A stretch of 64,000 bases of DNA, taken from positions 1-64,000 of the forward strand of contig DINE01000012.1 of assembly GCA_002425935.1 (NCBI GenBank). The letters are read 5' to 3'. Made by a program: the position numbers and the translations under genes. Each line of letters begins with the position of its first letter. Position 1 is the first letter of the stretch. Source of the stretch: Bacteroidales bacterium UBA5548 (GTDB lineage: Bacteria > Bacteroidota > Bacteroidia > Bacteroidales > UBA932). Below the pieces are notes generated by a model. That model was not told the origin of the DNA. It saw nothing but the letters and a program-made list of their open reading frames with translations, and did no database searches. Below are positions 7,492 to 14,441 of this stretch, one piece after another.

Positions 7492-8811
7492 ATGAAAATT
7501 TATTACAAACTCCCTTTATTACTACTCCTTACAGTACCAACCCTTCTCAGTGGTCAGAAGCGGTGGAGTCTTGAGGAGTGCATCAGGCACGCCTGGGATA
7601 ATAACCTGCAGATTAAAATGCAGGAACTTGCTGTAGAACAGAGTGAGAATAATCTTGAACAGGCTAAGTTAAACTATATCCCTACCCTTAATGCCTCGCT
7701 GAGCCATTCCATGAACTGGGGACGTTCGGTGAATCTTCAAAATCTGGAGATTATCGAAAATAAACTCACCCAGAGCACAAGTGCAAATGCCAGGGCCGGT
7801 ATAAACCTTTTCGAAGGATTTGCCAAGGGAAATGAGGTTAAGAGCAGAACTCTCCAAAAGGAGATTTCAACCGAAGAGGTAAGTAAGATTAAAAATGACA
7901 TCTCAGTCGAGATTGCCCGCTTATATCTTCAGGTTCTCCTTTCAAAAGAGATTGTAAAAACCGCTGATCAGAGCATATTAAGTGTCGAGCAGCAGGTTGA
8001 GAGAACCCGTAAAATGGTAGATGCAGGAAGCCTGGCATACAGCTCATTACTTGAGATGGAGGCTCAGCTTGCAGCAGAGAGGGTTCAGGTGGTAAACGCA
8101 AGAAATCAGCTTAAGGGTGCCCTGCTGAGTCTGGTTCAGCTTCTTGATCTGGAAAACACTTCCGGATTTGATATACAGGAGGTGAACGTTGACTTTATGA
8201 TTCAGGGTTTCAATGGCGAATCTGTTGATGAACTCTATGAACTGTCGCAGTCACTGCCACAAATTAAAAGCGCAGAGCTTAAGCTTAAAAATTCAGATAT
8301 TCAGCTCTCACTGGCTAAGGGAAGAACATTGCCTACAGTGTCGTTCTCTGCCGGTTATGGCAGCTATTACAGCGACAGCCGTGAGCAACCCTTCTTCGAT
8401 CAGTTTAACGAAAACAGAAACCCATCTATAGGCTTTGGCCTTAGTATCCCTATTTTCAATAATTTTCAGGCTAAAACAGCTGTAAAAAATGCTAAACTTG
8501 GGGTCAAAAGTTCTCAGATTGAGGTTAGAAGCAGAAGGCAGATGTTATACAAAGAGATTCAGCAGGCCAACAACGATGCCTTTGCTTTTTATGAGCGCTA
8601 CCTTGCTTCTGAAAGAAACGTCAAGGCTATGGAGGAGTCATTCAGGTATGTGCAGCAAAAATTTGATGTTGGGGCGCTCAACACCACCGATTACTCTGTT
8701 GCAAAAGCAAATCTGTTTAAAGCACAGTCAGAATATTTCCAGTCAAAATATCAGTATGTGTTTCAACTGAAAATTCTTGATTTTTACAAGGGAAAACCAA
8801 TATCTCTCTAA
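7492..8811 (+). CDS. TolC family outer-membrane efflux protein
   Basis: A 439-residue outer-membrane channel component. The start at 7492 is set by the -7 box and by the signal peptide MKIYYKLPLLLLLTVPTLLSG; the frame is open upstream but that stretch reads as promoter DNA. The mature N-terminus W-S-L-E-E-C-I-R-H-A-W-D-N-N is the usual start of the first TolC repeat, and long coiled-coil helices with two beta segments follow in duplicate. It pairs with the adaptor encoded 8 bp downstream to form a trans-periplasmic conduit. The inner-membrane partner is not encoded next to it; the C39 exporter upstream is one candidate. Confidence 0.9.
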   Translation: MKIYYKLPLLLLLTVPTLLSGQKRWSLEECIRHAWDNNLQIKMQELAVEQSENNLEQAKLNYIPTLNASLSHSMNWGRSVNLQNLEIIENKLTQSTSANARAGINLFEGFAKGNEVKSRTLQKEISTEEVSKIKNDISVEIARLYLQVLLSKEIVKTADQSILSVEQQVERTRKMVDAGSLAYSSLLEMEAQLAAERVQVVNARNQLKGALLSLVQLLDLENTSGFDIQEVNVDFMIQGFNGESVDELYELSQSLPQIKSAELKLKNSDIQLSLAKGRTLPTVSFSAGYGSYYSDSREQPFFDQFNENRNPSIGFGLSIPIFNNFQAKTAVKNAKLGVKSSQIEVRSRRQMLYKEIQQANNDAFAFYERYLASERNVKAMEESFRYVQQKFDVGALNTTDYSVAKANLFKAQSEYFQSKYQYVFQLKILDFYKGKPISL

Positions 8812-8819
8812 AATTTAAA

Positions 8820-10073
8820 ATGATGAAAAAGAAAAATATCAAATGGATTATTGCGATTGCATTTGTACTGATAGTTGTTCTGGCTTTCTACGGCAACAGC
8901 AAAAAGAAGAGTGTAACCACCGTAACAACAGAAAAAATTTCAAGACTTACAATTATTGAGGTTATACCTGCAAACGGTAAAATTAAACCTGTTGTAGAGG
9001 TTAAGATTAGTCCGGATGTATCCGGAGAGATAGTTGAACTTAACTTCAAGGAGGGAGATCATATTAAAAAGGGAGATCTGATTATTAAGATCAAACAGGA
9101 TGTCTATATATCGATGCGTGACAGAGCCGAGGCTTCACTTAACTCTGTAAAGGCTCAGCTTACGCAGCTACAGGCTCAGTTTGTTCAGATTGAACAGACC
9201 TATAACAGGACTAAAACGCTTTATCAGCAAAAGGCTCTTTCAGAGGCCGAGTATGAGAGTGCTCTATCTCAGTATCAGATGGCAAAAGAGCAGATAAAAT
9301 CAGCGGAATTTAATGTAAAAAGCGCAAGCGCTGCTCTTAAGGAGGCAGAAGAGAACCTTATCAAGACGGTAATTTACGCCCCTATGGACGGTATTATTTC
9401 CAAGATGAGCGTAGAGAAGGGAGAGAGAGTGGTTGGAACAAGCCAGATGGCAGGTACCGAGCTGCTTCGGATTGCCAATTTCGATAACATGGAGGTTCTT
9501 GTTGATGTTAATGAAAACGACATAATACGTATCAAACAAGGTGATACCGCAACTATTGAGGTTGACGCATACCCTGCGCGTAAGTTTACAGGGGTTGTAA
9601 CCCAAATTGCAAACTCAGCCAAGAATATTGGCTTGTCAATTGATCAGGTTACAAACTTTGAGGTTAAAATCTATATCCTGCAGGAGTCTTACTCCGATCT
9701 CTCAGCTACCGGTCGCAATCCGTTCCGTCCGGGAATGTCTGCCTCTGTTTCGATTCAGACTGCCCGTAAAGACAGCATACTTACAATTCCGCTACAGGCA
9801 ATTACTACACGAACCGACCTTATTGCAGACAGCATTAAGACAAAACTAGGAATCAACGAATCTGTTGAACAGGTTTTTGTTGTAAAAGAGGATAACACAG
9901 TTGAGGTGCGTGAGATTACCACAGGAATACAGGATTTGTCAAACATAGAGATCCTTACAGGTCTTAAAGATGGTGAGGTAATTGTTACCGGGCCGTTCTC
10001 TGCAATCAGTAAAACTCTTAAAAAGGGTACTGCAGTGGCTGAGGATACCAAAAAAGAGGCAGAGAAGAAGTGA
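8820..10073 (+). CDS. Periplasmic adaptor (membrane fusion) protein, MacA/HlyD type
   Basis: A 417-residue adaptor. A single N-terminal membrane anchor spans about residues 9-26. The two halves of a lipoyl-like domain (S-G-E-I-V-E-L-N-F-K-E-G-D and A-P-M-D-G-I-I-S-K) flank a long alpha-hairpin (about 100-175), and beta-barrel and membrane-proximal domains follow. A Lys/Glu-rich tail ends the protein. Adaptors of this type join an inner-membrane ABC or RND pump to TolC. Its operon is tolC-adaptor-tsaB, without a MacB-type permease. Confidence 0.88.
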   Translation: MMKKKNIKWIIAIAFVLIVVLAFYGNSKKKSVTTVTTEKISRLTIIEVIPANGKIKPVVEVKISPDVSGEIVELNFKEGDHIKKGDLIIKIKQDVYISMRDRAEASLNSVKAQLTQLQAQFVQIEQTYNRTKTLYQQKALSEAEYESALSQYQMAKEQIKSAEFNVKSASAALKEAEENLIKTVIYAPMDGIISKMSVEKGERVVGTSQMAGTELLRIANFDNMEVLVDVNENDIIRIKQGDTATIEVDAYPARKFTGVVTQIANSAKNIGLSIDQVTNFEVKIYILQESYSDLSATGRNPFRPGMSASVSIQTARKDSILTIPLQAITTRTDLIADSIKTKLGINESVEQVFVVKEDNTVEVREITTGIQDLSNIEILTGLKDGEVIVTGPFSAISKTLKKGTAVAEDTKKEAEKK

Positions 10074-10088
10074 TAATTCCGGAATTTA

Positions 10089-10793
10089 ATGAATAGTAGC
10101 CCGATACTGCTTTACATTGAGACAAGCGGCGAGATATGCTCTGTTGCCCTTTCAAGGGGAACGGAGCTTATTCGTGAAATAGTTGTCAAAGAGCCCAGGG
10201 CACATGCCCGGATTATTGCACCTATGGTTGAAGAGATACTTAATAAGTCAGCTATCTCAATTTCTGATACCGACGCCATAGTTGTAAGTGAGGGGCCGGG
10301 GTCATATACAGGTCTTAGAGTTGGTGTGTCTGTTGCAAAAGGGTTGTGTTTTGGCTCGGGTAAACCGCTTATTGCAGTTGGCTCTCTGGATCTGATTGCT
10401 GTCACAGCTGCAAAAAACCGAAGCGATATTGGCTCTTTCCACACCATTATTCCTATGATTGATGCAAGGAGGATGGAGGTCTATACTGCTGTTTATAGTG
10501 CTGATGCTGTAAGATTAAGTGGTATTGAAGCTAAGATTATTGATGAAGCCAGCTTTAAAGAGCTGCTGGAGAAAGGGAAGACACTCTTTTGCGGTGACGG
10601 AGCTGCAAAGGTTCAGAGTATATTAAAACATGAAAATGCCTTTTTCACCGGGGTAGATGCAAGTGCAGGCGGGATGTTGAAACCTGCGCTTGATAAGTAC
10701 AACAGAGGTGAATTCCAAGATGTGGCCTACTTTGAGCCATTCTATCTAAAAGATTTTGTAGCGGGGATATCAAAAAAAGGGTTGTTAAAATAA
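10089..10793 (+). CDS. tsaB: tRNA threonylcarbamoyladenosine biosynthesis protein TsaB
   Basis: A 234-residue ASKHA-fold protein, the non-catalytic partner of TsaD in making t6A37 on ANN-decoding tRNAs. N-terminal L-Y-I-E-T-S (usually D-T-S/A) and the signature S-E-G-P-G-S-Y-T-G-L-R-V-G (about 66-78) are diagnostic. It is 15 bp downstream of the adaptor gene on the same strand. The stop codon sits inside the terminator hairpin at 10779-10799. Confidence 0.92.
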   Translation: MNSSPILLYIETSGEICSVALSRGTELIREIVVKEPRAHARIIAPMVEEILNKSAISISDTDAIVVSEGPGSYTGLRVGVSVAKGLCFGSGKPLIAVGSLDLIAVTAAKNRSDIGSFHTIIPMIDARRMEVYTAVYSADAVRLSGIEAKIIDEASFKELLEKGKTLFCGDGAAKVQSILKHENAFFTGVDASAGGMLKPALDKYNRGEFQDVAYFEPFYLKDFVAGISKKGLLK

Positions 10794-10807
10794 CAACCCT
10801 TTTTTTT
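10779..10807. terminator. Bidirectional intrinsic terminator, tsaB / thioredoxin-like lipoprotein
   Basis: A perfect 9-bp stem (GGGTTGTTA / TAACAACCC) with an AAA loop is flanked by an A-run and eight T residues. It contains the tsaB stop and separates two convergent genes, so it can work in both directions. Confidence 0.85.
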
Positions 10808-11954
10808 AAAGCAGTGATGCCACTTTCTTTTCCAATGCAGCATCGTAAATATCTTTGGCGGCTATTGTTCCGCTCTTGTCAATCACATAAATTGTGGGAA
10901 CTTTCTGAATGTTGTAAGTGGTAACTGCTACCGAAGCGGCTCCCATTCCGTCACAAACGCTTATCCACGGAAGTTTTTGTTCTGCAACTGCTCTTGCCCA
11001 TGCGGTCTTATCGGTATCTACAGATACCTGATAAATTTCTAGCCCGCGGCTGTTGTATCTGCTGTACAGATCCAGAAGATCCTGGTTCATCATTCTCTGG
11101 TTTGCATCGGTAGTGCTCCAGAAAGAGAGAATAATTACCTTGCCTGAAAGATCTGAAAGTGAGCGGATTTTTGCCTGTGTATCCGGCAGAGAGATATCGG
11201 GATAGCCTCTTTCTGAAGCATCCAGAATTTTGGAATTAAAAGCTTCGGTCTGTTCTCTGAATCCAATTTCGTCAAGTAATCTTGACAGATATACCGATTT
11301 TGGGTAAATGGTCTGGAGTGTATCATATACCTTTCTGAAAATAAGAACATCTCTTACATCTGCAAAGAGAGGAACATCGGGTGCAAACCTGTGATAGAGC
11401 AGCATGATACCGGTGATTGATCTTGGATTTGTATAGATATACTTGATAGCAGACTGTTTTTGCTTTACGTACAACGAACCAAGTTCTAAATTTAGCTGCT
11501 CTGCCCTTTTTAAATCTCCGCTCTTTTGAGCATCTGTCATAAGGGTATATAGTGAGTCAAATCTGTGCTGTGACCTGCCTAGCTCTCTCTCCAGTGAAGA
11601 TAAAAGTGCGGTTTCGGGCGATCCCTCTATTTTGGTGCTGACACCTAGTGTGTCGGTAGAGATTTTCACCTTATCGCCCGGCATCAGAATCATTGAGGCA
11701 ATTCTGGAGTCGTTGTGATACAGATAGTAAAACTCAGGGGAGTCGTCAGACTTTTTAACTTTATATGAAAACGTTCCTCCTGTTTTAACTGTAATGGTGT
11801 CTATACTCTTCTGTGTGTTTACATCAAGCATTTTGAGTACCAGTTTACCGCTTTGCATACCGGAAACTTCGCCCTCAATAACTGCTACCGGGCCTCGCTT
11901 TACACAGGAAATTGCCGTTAGTGACAGTAGTAGCGCAACAAATAGTTTTCTCAT
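10806..11954 (-). CDS. Thioredoxin-fold lipoprotein with DUF4369-like domain, no CxxC
   Basis: A 382-residue lipoprotein (lipobox L-T-A-I-S-C, acylated C17). The N-terminal beta-rich region (about 25-130) resembles the DUF4369 domain often fused to TlpA/AhpC-type thioredoxins in Bacteroidota. The C-terminal thioredoxin fold (about 245-382) keeps V-I-I-L-S-F-W and the cis-Pro segment K-V-P-T-I-Y-V-I-D. However, where the active site W-C-x-x-C should be it reads W-S-T-T-D-A-N, so both redox cysteines are absent. It is probably a binding or scaffold protein rather than an oxidoreductase. It is the last gene of greA-HIT-this, with 5 bp between HIT and this gene. Confidence 0.75.
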   Translation of the reverse strand: MRKLFVALLLSLTAISCVKRGPVAVIEGEVSGMQSGKLVLKMLDVNTQKSIDTITVKTGGTFSYKVKKSDDSPEFYYLYHNDSRIASMILMPGDKVKISTDTLGVSTKIEGSPETALLSSLERELGRSQHRFDSLYTLMTDAQKSGDLKRAEQLNLELGSLYVKQKQSAIKYIYTNPRSITGIMLLYHRFAPDVPLFADVRDVLIFRKVYDTLQTIYPKSVYLSRLLDEIGFREQTEAFNSKILDASERGYPDISLPDTQAKIRSLSDLSGKVIILSFWSTTDANQRMMNQDLLDLYSRYNSRGLEIYQVSVDTDKTAWARAVAEQKLPWISVCDGMGAASVAVTTYNIQKVPTIYVIDKSGTIAAKDIYDAALEKKVASLL

Positions 11955-11959
11955 TTTTA

Positions 11960-12358
11960 TTAAAGTTTGATTTTTGAAGATATCGCAGATGCAATCTCCT
12001 GCATCCGCTCCTGAGCGGGTTTAAGTTTAGATTTTCGGAAGTCAAGATCGCCCTCGCTGTTAAGCGGAACCAGATGTATGTGTGCATGAGGCACCTCCAT
12101 TCCAAGAACAGCCATCCCTACTCTTTTACATGGGATAGCCTCCTTAATTCCAATTGCTACCTTTCGGGCAAATGAAAAGAGATCCGAAAACTCAGGGTTT
12201 TCGATGTCGAAGATATAGTCTGTCTCCTTTTTGGGGATTACAAGGGTATGACCTTCGGCAAGAGGGTTGATATCCAGAAACGCATAGAATCTTTCATCTT
12301 CCGCAATTTTGTAGGAAGGTATCTCTCCTGTTGCAATTTTTGAAAAAACCGATGGCAT
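11960..12358 (-). CDS. HIT family (histidine triad) hydrolase
   Basis: A 132-residue protein with the histidine triad H-A-H-I-H-L-V-P near 96-103 and the Hint-type N-terminus F-S-K-I-A-T-G-E-I-P-S-Y-K. HIT proteins hydrolyse nucleotide phosphoramidates or dinucleoside polyphosphates. The start at 12358 (MPSVFSKI) is preferred: it lies one base after the greA stop, whereas the upstream in-frame ATG at 12385 lies inside greA. Confidence 0.88.
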   Translation of the reverse strand: MPSVFSKIATGEIPSYKIAEDERFYAFLDINPLAEGHTLVIPKKETDYIFDIENPEFSDLFSFARKVAIGIKEAIPCKRVGMAVLGMEVPHAHIHLVPLNSEGDLDFRKSKLKPAQERMQEIASAISSKIKL

Positions 12359-12359
12359 T

Positions 12360-12833
12360 TTATTTAGAAATTTCAAGAATTTCAAATTTAAGAATTCCCG
12401 ACGGCACTTTTACCTCTACAACTGCCCCCTTCTCCTTTCCGATAAGTGCTTTTCCAATTGGTGTAGCAGCCGCAAGCTTTCCCTCTCTGAGGTTTGCCTC
12501 AGTCTCACCAACAAGTGTGTACTCAACAGTTGTGTTGTTCGACAGGTTTTTAAGTTTAACCTTATTGAGAATCTGAACATGAGTAGTATTGATTCTTGAT
12601 TCATCAATAATTCTGGCATTTGCAATCATATCCTCAAGTTTTGCAATTTTTAGTTCCAGCAATCCCTGAGCCTCTTTTGCAGCATCATATTCGGCATTTT
12701 CCGATAAATCTCCTTTATCACGTGCCTCAGCAATCTGTTTTGAAATTGCCGGACGTTCCACTGATACAAGCTGATGGTGCTCTGCCTTAAGTTTCTCTAA
12801 ACCCTCTAAGGTTAAATAATGAATTTTTGACAT
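12360..12833 (-). CDS. greA: Transcription elongation factor GreA
   Basis: A 157-residue factor that rescues backtracked RNA polymerase by stimulating transcript cleavage in the secondary channel. The N-terminal coiled-coil carries the tip acidic pair in G-D-L-S-E-N-A-E-Y (D42 and E45). The C-terminal FKBP-like domain contains Y-T-L-V-G-E-T-E-A and S-P-I-G-type A-T-P-I-G-K-A-L-I-G-K. It has its own -7 box and a leader hairpin with a U-rich run (12852-12874), so attenuation of greA is possible. Confidence 0.95.
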   Translation of the reverse strand: MSKIHYLTLEGLEKLKAEHHQLVSVERPAISKQIAEARDKGDLSENAEYDAAKEAQGLLELKIAKLEDMIANARIIDESRINTTHVQILNKVKLKNLSNNTTVEYTLVGETEANLREGKLAAATPIGKALIGKEKGAVVEVKVPSGILKFEILEISK

Positions 12834-12851
12834 AATATAGAAAAATTAAAA

Positions 12852-12874
12852 AGAATCCTGCAGAACAGGACTCT
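12852..12874 (-). terminator. Hairpin with U-run in the greA leader (attenuator-like or operon terminator)
   Basis: On the minus strand TCCTG and CAGGA pair around a 5-nt loop, extended by three more pairs after one mismatch, followed by TCTTTTTAATTTTT. It lies between the greA -7 box (12881-12888) and the greA ATG (12833), so it could truncate greA transcripts. It could equally end the long upstream operon. Confidence 0.5.
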
Positions 12875-12880
12875 TTGTCA

Positions 12881-12888
12881 CAAAGATA
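12881..12888 (-). promoter_or_regulatory. -7 promoter box of greA
   Basis: TATCTTTG on the minus strand matches TAnnTTTG. The predicted start near 12877 gives a greA leader of about 44 nt that contains the hairpin at 12852-12874. Confidence 0.55.
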
Positions 12889-12913
12889 TTAATTTTTATC
12901 TAATAAAAAAATA

Positions 12914-13462
12914 CTAATCGCGGAATTTGGGATTGGCCAGCTCTGAATATATGATAAACATTCTGGGGTCAAATTCACCTCCCCCGGACAGAGCATGCTT
13001 TACCTCAGCACCGGCGTTCTCATGGTCTGAGATTGCCTTGCTGTCGTATATACTTCCGGTGACATCTATCTTCTCGCTTTTAACAGGAATATCTGCAACA
13101 GGTTTCTGAAGCAGTGACTCTCCCTCTTTCTCAGGAAGTGTATCTAGTACAACCTCCGGTTCTCTAATAATAGATTCAAAAGGGTCCTCAGAATAGTAGT
13201 GGCCGGCAGAATCAAGAGGCTCATTGTCTGACTCCTCTGTATAGATGTCGTAAGGGGTACTCTCCTCTTCCTCTTTTTCAAAACCTGCAAATAGAGATGA
13301 TAGCTCTTTTTGCAATTTTTCCCGCGGATCTTCATAAGGTTGCTGATCTGGCTTTATGCCCATGGCACGAGCTCTGGCATTCTCCTTTTTTTTCTTCTCG
13401 CTGTAAATCTGAAAACCCATTATGGCAATTGCGATAATGATGGTTATTATTGTTGAGTCCAT
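12914..13462 (-). CDS. Membrane-anchored acidic protein of unknown function
   Basis: A 182-residue protein with one N-terminal membrane helix (about residues 4-19), a basic stretch K-K-K-K-E-N-A-R-A-R, then a long acidic low-complexity region rich in Glu, Asp, Ser and Pro. It ends in a hydrophobic motif F-D-P-R-M-F-I-I-Y-S-E-L. The design suggests a tethered protein whose tail binds a partner; I recognise no named family. One base separates it from ribF, so it belongs to the same operon, as its last gene. Confidence 0.65.
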   Translation of the reverse strand: MDSTIITIIIAIAIMGFQIYSEKKKKENARARAMGIKPDQQPYEDPREKLQKELSSLFAGFEKEEEESTPYDIYTEESDNEPLDSAGHYYSEDPFESIIREPEVVLDTLPEKEGESLLQKPVADIPVKSEKIDVTGSIYDSKAISDHENAGAEVKHALSGGGEFDPRMFIIYSELANPKFRD

Positions 13463-13463
13463 T

Positions 13464-14441
13464 TTACCTCAGTTTTATTCCGTTATCGGGCAAAAAGTCC
13501 AGGGAACTCTCCCTGTCTTTGAAAAGCTGGAGCTTAAGTTCCTCCAAAGATGCAAATTTTTGTTCATTTCTCAACCTTCCTGCAAACTCAATTTTCAGGG
13601 AGAGTCCGTAAATATCTTCGTCGAAGTCAAGAATGTGTGTCTCAATTGTCTTTTCATTACCAAACGAGACTGTAGGGCGTGTGCCAATATTTGTGATTCC
13701 TTTGTATGTTTTACCCTGCGTCTCTACCCACACTGCATAGACTCCGTCTCCGGGAAGCAGTTTAAGTGGTTCGTAGAGTTTTATGTTTGCAGTGGGGAAC
13801 CCAATGGTTCTTCCGATTCGCTGCCCTTCTACGACCACTCCCTCAAGCTGATACCTGTACCCGAGCATATGGTTTGCATGACAGATATCTCCGTTTATGA
13901 TACACTCTCTTATTTTTGTAGAGCTTATGTTAATCTTTTCTTTTTTAATTACAAGGTTATCAGCCCTGAAATTCACATTTTCACTAATTAAACTCTCCTC
14001 GATATCTCCCTCTCCAAATTTTTCGACTCTCACGGGATTGATTCCAAGCTTTCTGGCTATAGCAAACATCTCTTCCTGAGTCTGGTTTATGTCGCTGCCT
14101 ACTCTGTGATCATAACCAACAACAAGTGTCCTTACCCCAAATTTAACCCTAAGATATTTCCTGAAGAACTCTTCTGTTGATTGTTTTGCAAACTCTTTGT
14201 CAAAAGGGAGTATAAAAACATCGTCAATTCCCAGAGAAAGAATAAGTTTCTGTTTCTCTTCCAGAGAGTTGAGCAATCGAAACCTTACAGCATCCTGCTG
14301 CAGCACTGCTCTTGGGTGAGGCCAGAAAGTAATAACAGCCGATTTGCACCCCTTTTCGGAGGCAATTCTTTTAACTTCATTAAGGACAGCTCTGTGTCCT
14401 CTGTGAACTCCGTCAAAAAAGCCGGTACAAGCTACAACCAT
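13464..14441 (-). CDS. ribF: Bifunctional riboflavin kinase / FAD synthetase
   Basis: A 325-residue enzyme making FMN then FAD. The N-terminal nucleotidyltransferase domain has T-G-F-F-D-G-V-H-R-G-H (residues 6-16) and I-S-S-T-K-I-R near 175. The C-terminal flavokinase domain has G-R-T-I-G-F-P-T-A-N-I (about 212-222) and N-I-G-T-R-P-T-V. The start overlaps the end of the preceding fusion gene by 10 nt. The N-terminus is short, with only five residues before the motif. Confidence 0.93.
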   Translation of the reverse strand: MVVACTGFFDGVHRGHRAVLNEVKRIASEKGCKSAVITFWPHPRAVLQQDAVRFRLLNSLEEKQKLILSLGIDDVFILPFDKEFAKQSTEEFFRKYLRVKFGVRTLVVGYDHRVGSDINQTQEEMFAIARKLGINPVRVEKFGEGDIEESLISENVNFRADNLVIKKEKINISSTKIRECIINGDICHANHMLGYRYQLEGVVVEGQRIGRTIGFPTANIKLYEPLKLLPGDGVYAVWVETQGKTYKGITNIGTRPTVSFGNEKTIETHILDFDEDIYGLSLKIEFAGRLRNEQKFASLEELKLQLFKDRESSLDFLPDNGIKLR

